The notes beneath the pieces were generated by a model, which worked only from the letters and a program-made list of their open reading frames with translations, made no database searches and was not told the DNA's origin. A DNA stretch of 64,000 nt from contig CM046863.1 in assembly GCA_025617745.1 (NCBI GenBank), positions 12,034,273-12,098,272 of the forward strand. Direction: 5' to 3'. Positions within the stretch are counted from its first letter, which is position 1, and each line of letters begins with the position of its first letter. Shown here piece by piece: positions 1 through 10,964 of this stretch. The DNA is from Heliocidaris erythrogramma (lineage: Eukaryota; Echinodermata; Echinoidea; Camarodonta; Echinometridae). The position numbers and the translations under genes are program-made.

Positions 1-807
1 ATCCAGATCCTCTCGTTTCTCAACTCCTGTGAAGACCTAATCCTTAGCCTTTATCTCAAGTTCCAGCAATCGTCCATTTGGGGGGAGATGAGGGGAAAGT
101 TGGGCGGGGAGGAGGGGGGGGGGGGGGGGGGGTTCTCGTAGGGGGTATTTGTCCTGGAGATTAGTTGTAGGGGTAGTTGTCCGGATACGGGCTTAGAAAT
201 TGCCGCGAAAAATTTGTTTTCGTTTTTATTTTGGGGTGGGATAGTAATATTTTCATAATACGTGATTTTAGTAACGTACAATTCATTGGCATCTACCGTT
301 TTTTACAGTGTGCCCCTGTTTATGGGCATGGATGGGAATGAAGTATGCCCTCCCACGGTTGGGACTTTCAAATTTCCCCGAGTTAAAAATCACCTCTCAG
401 AGCATTTGAGTGCATGTTCTTTCATGGTAATTACTAACTTATTTATTTCATTATATTCTTTGAAATCTTTATTTCGGTCTTCCTTATCATAATCTTAACA
501 AAAATCATGACAAAAAATATCACCATGTTGATCGATCGTGATCCTATGAATAATAATCATCGTGGTCATCCTCCTCCTCCTCCTGATCATATTATTTGAT
601 CATGTCATTTATTGAAGGTGAATTATTGCGGGGGGATGATACAAGCCAATTCTACAGGCCACCCCCCCCCCCCCCCATTACAAGGGCATGCGCATCATGT
701 ATTTTCTATGTTTGTTTGATCTTAATTCAATTCTATCAAATTTATTCCCATTTCTTTATACTGTAAAGCATATTGGTTGTATGTAAACAACCACAGGACC
801 AACGGCT
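1..807. other. Non-coding flank
   Basis: I see no gene here. It holds a poly(G) run of more than 20 at about 113-132, a poly(C) run at about 661-676 and AT-rich DNA. The last ~60 bases (about 750-807) look like the tail of the SINE whose head lies at 1503-1640. Confidence 0.5.
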
Positions 808-811
808 TTAA

Positions 812-1498
812 CCCTAACAGAGCCGGGTTATTTTAGACCCATCTCACAGCCGGGGGTGGGGGCTGATTCCGCCCCCTAAGGTCTCGGCCGTCCACCGCGC
901 ATTCGCAACGAAAATCGGCACACACGTCGCAGACCACGTAATCTACAAAACTGTATAGTCAATTTCTCCGAAAAATTTAATAACTAATTAATTATGCTAG
1001 TTTATGCATAAAATTAATTTGCTCTAATTAATTAATTAAAGCCCCAAAACTGCTAATTTTTGGTTTAGAGACTCTTTGTCAGATTCTGATCAAATAAACC
1101 GGTAAAAATCCTTTTTTTTCTTATGTTTTTTATTGTTTTTTCGATGGAATTTGTCGGCGACACTATTTTAATCCTAAACAACATAAAATTAATTGTTTTT
1201 AACAGTAAAAGTAAAAATAATGAAACATTTATGAATTTTAGCTGGAAACACAATTTGGATTGGATTTGTACACGAAATCACGTTTTTGAACAATTTTGGG
1301 TCTGACATGCACTTACGAAATGTTGGGTAACTCCGGAACCGCAGGCGCGGACATCACAAATTTGGTCTCAAAAGTTGCGCAAGACTTGAAAGAAAAAAGT
1401 AGTGAAGCGGCGTGGTGACTGCTTTTCGCAATGCGAACATATTACGCGAAACGTCGAGGGGGGGGGGGGGGGGGAATCCGCCCCCGGGCCTATTAGGG
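812..1498. mobile_element. piggyBac-like non-autonomous element (TTAA target)
   Basis: Flanked by TTAA at 808-811 and 1499-1502. The left end reads CCCTAACAGAGCCGGG and the right end is its imperfect reverse complement, CCCGGGCCTATTAGGG. CCC-starting ends with a TTAA duplication are typical of piggyBac elements. The 687 bp hold no transposase, so this is a MITE-type copy. It contains a poly(G) run near 1457-1474. It splits a tRNA-derived SINE, whose two pieces rejoin across the insertion. Kolobok also uses TTAA, so the superfamily is an inference. Confidence 0.62.
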
Positions 1499-1502
1499 TT
1501 AA

Positions 1503-1640
1503 GTCCTCTCCGAGGGACTTGAGAATGCCTTACCAAAGGACATGAGTGCATCCTGGTTTCAAACACGCATCCTTCAGTTACAAAGCCACTGTTCGACCTC
1601 TGAGCTATCTCGCCTATCTCTGAGGATTATGGACATGATA
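1503..1640 (-). repeat. tRNA-derived SINE, head and body
   Basis: Read on the minus strand, a tRNA-like head has an A-box-like TAGCTCAGAGG (about 1598-1608) and a B-box-like GTTTGAAACC (about 1553-1562), with an anticodon-arm-like stretch between. The body follows with TTTGGTAAGGCATTCTC and GAGAGGACTTAA. The sequence resumes beyond the TTAA element at about 807 going left (AAGCCGTTGGTCC). The combination of a Pol III promoter and an unrelated body is that of a SINE. I could not define the exact ends. Confidence 0.5.
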
Positions 1641-1798
1641 GAACAACACCTGGTGGCAACACCTACTACAACACCCCCCCCCCCCCGCCACCCGCACACA
1701 GACTATGCCATTTATGAATTGCTTTGACGAAAATTGTCAGTACTATGTGCTTGTACCGAAACAAGATGGGTAGAATAGCGCAACGTGATCGGACTGAT

Positions 1799-1825
1799 GG
1801 GGGGGGGGGGGGGGGGGGGGGGGGG
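1799..1825 (+). repeat. Poly(G) run of 27
   Basis: An uninterrupted run of 27 G, followed after a few bases by CAGGCGTAGCCAGGATTTT, which resembles a hAT-type terminal repeat. Poly(G) or poly(C) runs recur about thirty times in the window, mostly close to element ends. Confidence 0.9.
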
Positions 1826-1831
1826 TGACAC

Positions 1832-2185
1832 AGGCGTAGCCAGGATTTTTCAATATGGGGCGTTTGTGAGCCCGCGAAGCGTGCCATAGAGTTGTTAGGG
1901 GTATGTAACTATATGGTTTTCCCCCTCCCGTGCGAAAGCTCTGACGTTTTATAGCAAATCTGAGATAAAGATAATGGCTCGTCGCAATACTGCACTGTAT
2001 GTAACAGGGGTGGGTGCATGGAGAGGGGGGGGGGGGGGGTCCCTCAGACGTTTTGTAGCAAATTTGAGAGAAAGATAAAGGCTCGTACATTTAGCACCTC
2101 ATTTTAGGCGGAAAGTTAGTTCGACACCCACGCAATGCTGCACTGCATGTATCAGGGGTGGATGCATGGATGGGGAATTACTTCC
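1832..2185 (+). repeat. Two-copy tandem repeat with hAT-like left end
   Basis: After the hAT-like end at 1832 two diverged copies follow each other with a period of about 147 bp. Anchors are TACTGCACTGTATG at about 1988 and TGCTGCACTGCATG at about 2135, each followed by CAGGGGTGG. No coding content. Confidence 0.5.
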
Positions 2186-2451
2186 CCCTCCCCACGGGAA
2201 GCGCGAATACTGATGCAAATTTCGTAGCTTTTATCGTTCTCTTCCTCCGCTTCCTCACGCTTTTTCGCTCTCGCCTGTTTTTAAGGGGTGTATTTGTTTC
2301 ATCGCCCGTCCCCATATTGGCTCGACACAGCCGTGTGGTGTCTAGATCCCATCCAATATTATTATTTTTGTTCTTTCATATTTGAGTGTTCATTGAACAA
2401 TGAAAATCATATTATAATATTTGACAAATAATCCTAACCCTAACCTATTCT

Positions 2452-3205
2452 TCGATTATGAACAGCGCCCCTCTTTCGTGATTATGAATAGCGACCCTCT
2501 TCTTTGATTATGATTAGCGACCCTCACCTTCGATTATGAATAGCGACCCTCTTCTGGGATTATGAATAGCGACCCTCTACTTCGATTATGAATAGCGACC
2601 CTCTTCTGTGATTATAAATAGCGACCCTCTTCTTTGATTATGAATAGCGACCCTCTTCTGTGATTATGAATAGCGACCCTCTTCTGTGATTATGAATAGC
2701 GACCCTCTTCTGTGATTATGAATAGCGACCCTCTTCTTCGATTATGAATAGCGACCCTCTTCTTTGATTATGAATAGCGACCCTCTTCTCTGATTATGAA
2801 TAGCGACCCTCTTCTCTGATTATGAATAGCGACCCTCTTCTCCGATTATGAATAGCGACCCTTATGAATATTGACGTTTATGAATAGCGACCCTTATGAT
2901 TAACGACCCCGATTTGGTATTATGAATAGCGACCCTGTATCTGTATTATGTATAGCGACCCTTATGACTTATTATGAATAGCGGCCCTTATGAGTAATGA
3001 CCCTTTTCTTCGATTATGAATAGCGACCCTCTTCTCATATTATGAATAGCAATCCTTATGAATAATGCTCCTTATGAGTTTATGAATAATGACCCCCTTT
3101 TCGCTTTATGAATAGCGACCCTACAGGTATAGGAAATTACACGTTATGACTAGCGGTCCTTATGAGCCACTGATCCTTATGACTAGCGGTCCTTATGACT
3201 AGCGA
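2452..3205 (+). repeat. 26-bp minisatellite
   Basis: About 16 head-to-tail copies of a 26-bp unit with the core TATGAATAGCGACCCTCTTC run from 2452 to about 2865 with few changes. Shorter and more diverged derivatives (TATGACTAGCGGTCCT) continue to about 3205. The copies touch directly without unique spacers. No open frame of interest. Confidence 0.9.
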
Positions 3206-3415
3206 GGTTACCCCGAACTTACAACTGCCTACAAAAAAATTACTTATACTAACAAAAATCTCTATATCTGTAATACAGAATCCCACAAATTATTCATCAT
3301 AAGAATATAAAATGTAAAGTAAATCCATCCTTTATCCACAAATATTTCTTTCATCATTCATCAAGACAAATTTACAAAATCTATAGGAATGCAGATATAA
3401 ATATAAATTTGTCAA

Positions 3416-4894
3416 CCGGGGCGTCGCTAGCGGCAAATGCGCCACCTCTGTTGGCAACAAAAAAAGAGGGGGGGGGGGGGGAAGAGTGAGGGAAGAGGAA
3501 ATATAGGGTAAAAAAGGAAAGGAAGGGAAAGGAAAATAAACACTAAAAAGAAGGAAAGGAAGGGAAGAGAAAGAAGGAAAAACTGGTCAAATTTTTTTTG
3601 CTCGCTCGCTCAAGTCGCTCGCAAAAACATTGAGATGTTAATCTTTGGGCAAATGGCTGCCCCCCTGGGATTGTCAAAGTTTAGATGGTCACATTCGGGC
3701 AGCGAAGTGCTAGTATACATGTATATGGGTCTGTTCACAAAGTTGGGGCACCAAACCTTGACATTTTATCGTAAAAACATTGTAGTTTTAACACTATGAC
3801 TTACACCATTAAGTTGTTTTATATGAATGTACTTGGTGCCTCCAGGAAGCTTTTGAAGAACACAGACAAATTGTTTTGAGGGGCATTTTCAAAATATTGA
3901 CAAAAATATACTGGTGTTCCATGTTACATCCACAACCACCTTTTTCTAGATTACCAGCATATCTACATGCATGATACCTTTATTACAAAGATAAATCCTA
4001 TTAGTAATGGGTACATTGTGTTATGGTGCTGACTTAATGAAGCAAAACTTTTAAAAAAGAATAAATATCTTCCCTGAGTTTATCATGAATGTTGTGGGTG
4101 TAACGGTTTCCAATCAAATGTCAAGTTGTCAAGTTGTGGATGAACGGGACACCAAAGAATATCTGCAACTTTCATCAATAACTCTTGAAGTCAGTATATA
4201 CTCTCATTGCAGTTGTTGTTGCATTGAATTAAATAGAGAACCTAAAGTAACCAGGCAAATATTTATCATCAAGAGCATTATGGATGTGCCGTTATGTCTC
4301 AAAATAAGACTTTGCGGATGTAACACGGACACAATGTCCGGTTACATCCACACGCTGGTTTTTCATAATTATTTCCAAAATACATTGTGGAACAACATGT
4401 ATATGTTTCTCAGATGCTTTTTATTTTCACCAGAGATAGAACGGCCAAGTAAGAAAATTCTAACTAGACTTTTTCATCAAATTACAGGGGATTAAAGAAA
4501 AAAATGTCTCAAAAGGTGCCCAACTTTGTGAACAGACCCATATCCACATATTGAAGAAGAAAGGTTCCAGGATAATTACATAACTTATGTAAGTTAACTT
4601 CAGTAATTTTCACCTAAAAAAAAGTTCAAAAAATTTTTGTTTGACTCGCTTCGCTCTCTGGCAAAATATTTAGAAATTGAAAAGCTGATATTTGGGCAAA
4701 AGGCGTCAGTCCCCTCCTTACGAAATGGGCCTGTCTGATCAAGATCTCTATGTCTGCGATTTTCTTTTATTAATTTTTGTCGGGGGAGAGGGATTAGGGT
4801 GCAGCAGTTTTGTCGGCAAAAATGGGTATCGCATCCATTTGTTGGCAAATTTGGGTGTCACAATCCCATTCAAAATGTTCTAGCAACGCCCCTG
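3416..4894. mobile_element. hAT-like non-autonomous element
   Basis: The left end CCGGGGCGTCGCTAG and the right end CTAGCAACGCCCCTG are inverted copies. The flanks TTTGTCAA (3408-3415) and TTAGTCAA (4895-4902) match at 7 of 8 positions, fitting the 8-bp duplication of hAT elements. No transposase is visible. Inside are a G-run, a purine-rich stretch (about 3466-3590), and a second element at 3727-4539. Confidence 0.6.
3727..4539. mobile_element. Inverted-repeat element nested in the hAT-like element
   Basis: Starts GGGTCTGTTCACAAAGTTGG and ends with the reverse complement CAACTTTGTGAACAGACCC. The flanks are ATAT on both sides (3723-3726 and 4540-4543). Total 813 bp. It holds a 136-codon open frame (4085-4495) with no recognised domain, which I do not count as a gene. 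Superfamily unknown; the target duplication is ATAT or a shorter part of it. Confidence 0.6.
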
Positions 4895-5076
4895 TTAGTC
4901 AAGCTCTTGCATGACAAAAACTTTAATGGAATAGACCCGAGTGGCAATAAACCAGCTTAATTTTATTTTTATTATACTTCATTTCTTTATTTTTTACATG
5001 TAGACCCTACTACTCCAAATACAAAATTGTTCTTTGTTTCATTCCTGTTCTATAATTGCACATCTCTCAAGTAAAC

Positions 5077-5110
5077 ATGGAAGGTGACGAAAGAGGATAT
5101 TTACCTGTAG
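5077..5110 (+). CDS. Candidate upstream first coding exon of the RING gene
   Basis: An ATG in good context (AAACATGG) opens 11 codons, MEGDERGYLPV, and one extra base before a strong donor, GTGAGT at 5111. Upstream, a pyrimidine-rich tract ends in TACATGTAG at 5003, so a whole exon of about 5004-5110 is possible. The phase (one base over) fits an acceptor at 15761-15762 whose exon continues in frame into the RING gene. A phase match happens by chance one time in three, so this is a hypothesis. It would place the Ty3/gypsy element in intron 1. Confidence 0.3.
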
Positions 5111-6368
5111 GTGAGTGTAGATCTATTTGCATGTTTCTGGCATGACTGTGTCTGCTCCATCATCAAATAAGAGATACATGCATCTGTAAGCAAAATAGAA
5201 TGACTAGTCAAATGTATCCATAACAGACTATCAAACCGTTTTCTTAGACGAGTATATGGATCTGAATGAAGACTGAAAATAAGAGTTTGTCGATATCTAC
5301 TGAATCATATACATGTACCTGTGAACAGCCCACACCTCCCTGTCCTATTGCATATCCACTTATCCAGGAGAGTATTAAAAAACATTTTAAAAATAAAATT
5401 CAGTAGTATGAAGGGGTGGGTCCATATAACTGAAGTTTGCCATTGGATTTCTCCAAAAATAATATGCATGGAATAGCACTAACCAAGATAAAATATTTAT
5501 TCATGCTTATGCCCAGGACACCCAACATAGGTATACTTAGTGATAAGGATTTCTCATTCTCATTGATAAGAACTGTCACATATAAATCCTATATAAATCA
5601 AGATTTTGAACTGCTAAGAAAACAATGCAATTACTCAATGGCATGATTGGTATGTAATATTCCACCAGATTGGAAAAGCGGCAAGAAGAAGATTCAAAAT
5701 TCCTGGAAAGAGCAGAGTGAATCTAAGTGTTTATTTTTTTCAAATCTGGAAGAAAGAAACAGATTTAACGACCCCGGGGGGGGGGGGGGGGGGGGGGGGG
5801 AGCACTCAGTATATACATGTACATGCAGTGTGTGGTGGGTATGTGCCGCCCAGAAGGCCCCCATTTTTACACTAAAGTTTTCGTTCCAAAGCATACCATT
5901 TTTTTCTTGAGAAAAAGAGAAAAAAACATTCCAAAGCAACGTTTTTTTTCTTCATTTTGTCGTTCTAGTCGTTCTGGCATGTCTCGGCCTTGCCCGTTTC
6001 GCTTCAAAGACAACATAGAATAGACGTGCCATCACATCAGCAAGCAATGGTCATATTGACCATTAGAATCATATACATGTGTGTATACTGGGTATTGGGG
6101 ATACAGATGTAATTTTGTTTGAAATTGATGTTTTTGTGGGCAAACTGATACTTAAGTATCATTCTTTAGATTTTAAGTTATCAGTTCGTTAAGATACAAA
6201 ATGTAGAAAGTTATAAAAACTTACATTTACAGCCCTCTTTTTGGTACTTGTTACCCACACCTCCATACGGATGACGACTGCTCTCAATAATGTTGCGCAC
6301 TAGTGAGGCCGCTCTACATGGTTACGCACCGTAGATACGTACGCAGAATGTTACGCACACAAGCTATT
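5111..6368. other. Non-coding stretch
   Basis: No gene recognised. It contains a poly(G) run at about 5777-5800 and AT-rich unique-looking DNA. Open frames across the G-run encode only Gly or Pro runs. Confidence 0.5.
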
Positions 6369-6479
6369 CTACGAAGACCTGGAAGGGCCAAACTGACGAC
6401 GTACAAAAATAAAAAATATTACGTACGACGTACGTAGTAATTATTACGTAGTCAGTTTGGCCCTTTCAGGTCTTCGTAG
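6369..6479. repeat. Small foldback element
   Basis: Arms 6369-6397 and 6451-6479 are inverted copies matching at 28 of 29 positions (left arm begins CTACGAAGACCTGGAAGGGC). The loop holds several ACGTAC/TACGTA palindromes. Probably a small MITE; no clear target duplication. Confidence 0.65.
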
Positions 6480-6863
6480 GAGATCGACGAACCCATCGCG
6501 CCGGTACTACTACGAGCGCTGAGGGCTCCCTTCATCATAATCGTGAAAAATACAAACTGGATGCTGACGGGACAGTCTCGATAGCAGTTATCGACAAAAA
6601 GGACCCAAAATTTCAGGAAACCCTCTTCAAAGGTCACAAAAGTTTTAGTCATCTATTATTCAATATAATTCTTTGGATGTAAGTAAACTGCAATATATGA
6701 TATTCAATTAAATATAGCCAAAAATGCACAGTGATGCAGTTTAGGTATGGGATGTGTGTTGGCTGCGTTACTACACAGTCGGCAATGGCGTGTACCTATG
6801 AGTGCGTGCCATGGCACACTGCGTATTAAGCGAATGCATGGGAGCTTGTGTGTGGGTACCAGG

Positions 6864-7640
6864 TAGCTGTACGAGCTCCTTGGCTTATCAATCTGGTACT
6901 TGCCTATGGAGCTGTACATGGGATCCATATACCTTGTGTGTTGGAAGGCATCACCCCAAAAAACTACATCTAAATATCACCATTTCTCACATAATTTGAC
7001 CCATGCAACCCACCCTCGGAATTTGCTATAGGGGTTACCTTCCAGGATCAACTAAGATTGTAAAAATTGAATGACTAAAAAAGGGGGAAAAAAGACTAAA
7101 ATCGACAGATTTTTTTACCTTGCATTTGTAACGTATATATATATATGGGACACACAAACCTTTTTGATCACACCTGCCAGTTTTGTGTTGTTTTTTTTTT
7201 TTGTCAATCAATTTTTACAACCTTAGTTGATCCTGGAGTTGAAGGTAACCCCTTTAGCAAACTCTGACTCTGAGGCCTGGCTGAGGATGGTTTGCATGAC
7301 AGTGACTCACAGTATGTGAGAAATGGCAATATTTATTTTAGATCTATTTTTTTTTTTTTTTTTTGGGGGGGGGGGGGGGGTTGATATCTCATTATCTGCC
7401 TCCACACACGGTATGGATCCTACCTATATTATGAGCTCCTTGGCTTATCAATCTGGTACTAGTACTAGTAGTACTGGCCTACGGAGCCATGGTATCCAAC
7501 TGTGAGTGGAGTCGGAGGCACATATCAACAAAAACAAGATCTAACAATAACATGTAACAACTAACAAGTAACATGTCATGCATGTCTAAATGAATTATAA
7601 TCATTTCTCACATACTTGCGAGCCATGCAAACCAGACATT
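6864..7640. repeat. Cluster of inverted and direct repeat copies
   Basis: Arms at about 6948-7075 and 7202-7340 fold on each other (shared GGATCAACTAAG/CTTAGTTGATCC, GGGGTTACCTT and TTTCTCACATA). The block GAGCTCCTTGGCTTATCAAT occurs in direct orientation at about 6871 and 7432. A third copy of TTTCTCACATA...CATGCAAACC is near 7600. A diverged inverted copy of the same family flanks the retrotransposon. A T-run followed by a G-run lies at about 7348-7380. Confidence 0.55.
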
Positions 7641-7998
7641 TTATTCACAAGCCTCAAAATGTTGTTTTTCACGTCAAAAACTCCCGAACTGCGTGTAAAT
7701 GAATATTTGAATAAGTGCGCAGACATGGGATTGGGAACCATGCAAGATTGTTTATAATTATATTCAAATCAATGTTGAATTACTTGAAATGTCATGACAA
7801 GACCACCGTTTCTTGTGAAAATGGCATTGTCCTTGCTCTAATTTTGATGCAATTTTTTTTCAAACTTACTCTTTAGAATATCAGGAATAAAATAAAATAA
7901 ATCTTTAGAGGAATAGTAAAGAAATTCTTGTTCATTTTTCCCGTCAAAACCTTAGGTGCGCAGACCTAGCGCTCCCCATACAGCTGCGGAGGCCAGTA

Positions 7999-8003
7999 GG
8001 CAG
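7999..8003 (+). repeat. 5-bp target duplication, left copy
   Basis: GGCAG directly before the 5' LTR; the partner is at 13198-13202 after the 3' LTR. Confidence 0.85.
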
Positions 8004-8140
8004 TGTTATGGGACTATTATGATTTACCGATATATATCCCGATCACAAGTATCGATACCACAGAAGGCAGATCGTGAAAAGCAATAACATGATACTCTCA
8101 ACATACAATACGTCTCAATCTCGTCATTCTGAGTGAAACA
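8004..8140 (+). repeat. 5' LTR of the Ty3/gypsy element
   Basis: 137 bp, TG...CA. It contains a TATA-like GATATATATCC near 8030, which may serve as promoter. I see no AATAAA, so the polyadenylation signal is unclear. Very short for an LTR. Confidence 0.95.
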
Positions 8141-8156
8141 TGGTGTCAGGAGAGGG
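8141..8156 (+). promoter_or_regulatory. Primer binding site, tRNA-Leu type
   Basis: TGGTGTCAGGAGAGGG follows the LTR without spacing. It matches the complement of the 3' end of a metazoan tRNA-Leu (CAG anticodon type, including CCA) at 15 of 16 positions as I recall that tRNA. Confidence 0.75.
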
Positions 8157-8300
8157 ATTCATGGGGAAAAACCCGTGAAAGAGGCTTGTGCTGACAGTTT
8201 AATTGCTACCTGGAAGGAGGAAAATCATTTTGCAATGCTGAAAATGTGCCTCGAAATGGTGAGTACAAGTACGTTGATTATACAGTCCCAGCTATTGAAA

Positions 8301-10964
8301 ATGGCGTCGTGTCAAATCGGCATCCCGGTACCGCAGCCGATGTGCTGTAAGGGCAATTTGGAAGCAAATTGGAAAGCCTTTGAGGAGTCTTGGAATGACT
8401 ACCGTATAGCTACAGAGCTTGATAAGAAACAAGAGATTGTACAAGTGGCAACCCTTAGATCAGTAATGGGTCAAGATTGCAAGGATAGATTGGCAACTTT
8501 GCCACTTAGTGATGAGGACAGAAAGAAGCCACAGAAAATCATTGAGAAATTGGCAGAACATTTTGCTCCAGCCAGAAACTTGCTGTATGACAGGTACGTG
8601 TTTCATAGTGCAAGTCAGCAACAGAATGAGAGTGTGGATCAGTATGTGATGCGCCTGAGACAACTCAGCAGAGCGTGCAAGTTTGGTGCACTTGAAGAGG
8701 AGATGATACGAGACAGACTGGTTCTTGGGTGTAAGGACAAGCAAGCCCAAGCTCGACTCTTCAGAGAGCAGGATACAGTTTGTACCTTGAAGAAGGCCAT
8801 ATCTTCTCTTGAAGTGAGTGAGTCATCTCAACTGCAACTAAGGATTGTTAAAGGTGAGGAAACTGTTCACTTCACGCAGAGCCAGCATAAGAAGGGACAA
8901 GCTGGTGGAAGGCAAAAGCAGACCAGGAATAAATACAAGGATAGAAAGAAATCTGGAAAGAATGCCTCAACACAGAAAGATGAGGTAGACAGTTGTAAAT
9001 TCTGTGGTGGCAGCCATGCAAGAGGCCGGGACAGCTGTCCAGCTTATGGAAAAACATGTCGCAAGTGTGGCAAGTCAAACCACTTCCAGAATGTCTGCAA
9101 TGCAAAAACACAGAGAGGTAAGCCCTCATATGTTCATCAACTAGAGAGCAGTGATGATGAAGACGCACTAGCCCTAGAGGAGGTAGGGTCCTTGAATATC
9201 CATGATGGTGGAAAGAAGCTGACGCTACCATTAGATGTGGTGACAGAGGGTCAGCAGCTAGGACAAATTGAATGCCTGATAGATACTGGTTCAACTTGCA
9301 ACGTGTTGTCATACAGGGAGGTGTGTGAACTGGAGAATACAGGACAACCTTGCATCGCCCCGAGCAGGTCCAGAATCAAACTGTTGAATCATAGCATCAT
9401 TCCAGTACTAGGAGAGAAAACGTACACTTGCAGGTATGGCAGCAAGCAACATAGTGTTACGTTTAAGATTGTTGGTGTGCAGCACATGCCCCTCTTGTCT
9501 AGCAAGACATCCATCGATATGGGATTGATCACAGTCAATAGTGCCGATGAAGCCAACTTCATGGAAGACCATGCAATCATCGATGACTACGCAGATGTCT
9601 TTGATGGTCTAGGATGCCTGCCAGGTGACTATGATATGGAGATCGACTCATCCATCCCTTCGGTAAAGAACTTAGCCAGGAAGGTGGCAGTGCCTCTGAA
9701 AGGAGAACTGAAGCTGAAGCTCGATGAGTTAGAGCAAAGAGGCATATTGAAAAAGGTGTCTGTACCTACAGACTGGGTCAGTAACACAGTCTTGGTCAAG
9801 AAACCGGGCAAGCTGAGAATCTGTATTGACCCACGAGATCTGAACAGAGCCCTAAAGAGACCTCACTACCTCATGCCTACGATGGATGATATCCTGCCAA
9901 AGCTAACAGAAGCTAAGGTGTTCTCTGTGCTAGACGCGAAGGACGGATTCTGGCAGGTGAAGCTGACAGAGAGAAGCAGTTTCTTAACAACATTCGCAAC
10001 ACCATTCGGTCGTTATAGATGGACTCGTATGCCCTTTGGCATATGCACTGCACCTGAAGAGTTTCAAAGACGGCAACATGAAGTCATAGAAGGCTTGAGT
10101 GGTGTTGATGTTGTGGCAGATGACTTCTTAGTATACGGCAGTGGTGCTACACATAAAGAAGCCCTGGCAGACCACGACAAGAATCTCCGGAAGTTCTTGG
10201 CAAGGGCGAGAGAAGTCGGGCTGACTTTGAACAAGAAGAAGCTGAGACTACGCCTGAGTGAAGTGCCATACATGGGACATCTACTGACGAGTAATGGTCT
10301 CAAACCAGATCCTGAGAAGGTGAAGGCTGTAGTGGAGATGCCAGCTCCTACTGACAAGAAGGGAGTTCAAAGGCTACTTGGAAGTGTAACATACCTGTCC
10401 AGATTCCTGCCTAGACTAGCAGACGTAGCTGAACCTTTGAGAAGGCTGACAGACAAAGGTATCCACTTCGAATGGAGAGATGACCACGAGGAAACCCTCA
10501 ATGAGCTAAGAAGGCTTCTGACAGAAGCTCCAGTCTTGAAATACTACAATCTCAAGGACGAGGTGACAATCCAGTGCGATGCATCGGAGAAGGGGCTTGG
10601 AGCGGCATTGCTCCAGAATGGACAGCCTGTCTCCTTCGCATCAAGGGCCCTGACGAAAACTGAGCAGAACTATGCTCAAATAGAAAAAGAGTGCCTAGCC
10701 ATTGTGTACTCTGCAGAGAAGTTTGATCAGTTCATCCAGGGAAGGAAGGTGACCATTATGACAGACCACAAACCCTTGGTGCCAATATTCAGCAAGGCTT
10801 TGCACAGTGCCCCCAAGCGCCTCCAGAGAATGCTCTTGAGAATGCAGAAGTATGACATCGATCTGACATACTGTCCAGGGAAGGATATGTTGATTGCAGA
10901 CTGGTTGAGCAGAGCTTACCTGCCTGACACAGGGAGCCCCGACAGGATCTATGATGAGATATGA
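8301..10964 (+). CDS. Gag-protease-reverse transcriptase-RNase H polyprotein
   Basis: 887 codons from the chosen ATG (8301, context AAAATGG). The frame stays open upstream into the LTR and has another ATG at 8235, so the start is uncertain. Residues 1-230 are a gag-like helical region. At 232-266 lie two Cys-His knuckles (CKFCGGSHARGRDSC, then CRKCGKSNHFQNVC). The aspartic protease shows DTG at 328. Reverse transcriptase covers about 495-680, with the catalytic pair as VADD at 606-609 in place of the usual YxDD. RNase H runs from about 757 (CDAS) to TDHKPL near 821. Gag, protease and RT-RNase H share one frame. It stops 14 bases into the next ORF. Confidence 0.93.
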   Translation: MASCQIGIPVPQPMCCKGNLEANWKAFEESWNDYRIATELDKKQEIVQVATLRSVMGQDCKDRLATLPLSDEDRKKPQKIIEKLAEHFAPARNLLYDRYVFHSASQQQNESVDQYVMRLRQLSRACKFGALEEEMIRDRLVLGCKDKQAQARLFREQDTVCTLKKAISSLEVSESSQLQLRIVKGEETVHFTQSQHKKGQAGGRQKQTRNKYKDRKKSGKNASTQKDEVDSCKFCGGSHARGRDSCPAYGKTCRKCGKSNHFQNVCNAKTQRGKPSYVHQLESSDDEDALALEEVGSLNIHDGGKKLTLPLDVVTEGQQLGQIECLIDTGSTCNVLSYREVCELENTGQPCIAPSRSRIKLLNHSIIPVLGEKTYTCRYGSKQHSVTFKIVGVQHMPLLSSKTSIDMGLITVNSADEANFMEDHAIIDDYADVFDGLGCLPGDYDMEIDSSIPSVKNLARKVAVPLKGELKLKLDELEQRGILKKVSVPTDWVSNTVLVKKPGKLRICIDPRDLNRALKRPHYLMPTMDDILPKLTEAKVFSVLDAKDGFWQVKLTERSSFLTTFATPFGRYRWTRMPFGICTAPEEFQRRQHEVIEGLSGVDVVADDFLVYGSGATHKEALADHDKNLRKFLARAREVGLTLNKKKLRLRLSEVPYMGHLLTSNGLKPDPEKVKAVVEMPAPTDKKGVQRLLGSVTYLSRFLPRLADVAEPLRRLTDKGIHFEWRDDHEETLNELRRLLTEAPVLKYYNLKDEVTIQCDASEKGLGAALLQNGQPVSFASRALTKTEQNYAQIEKECLAIVYSAEKFDQFIQGRKVTIMTDHKPLVPIFSKALHSAPKRLQRMLLRMQKYDIDLTYCPGKDMLIADWLSRAYLPDTGSPDRIYDEI

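Noticed and set aside
1666-2090. Pro-rich frames across the poly(G) runs
   Set aside because: Poly(G) read on the minus strand gives Pro runs; there is no gene structure.
2452-2870. CRISPR-like regular repeats
   Set aside because: The 26-bp units abut without unique spacers and the setting is a eukaryotic genome.
4085-4495. 136-codon open frame inside the nested element
   Set aside because: No recognised domain, Cys-rich by chance, and inside a non-autonomous inverted-repeat element.
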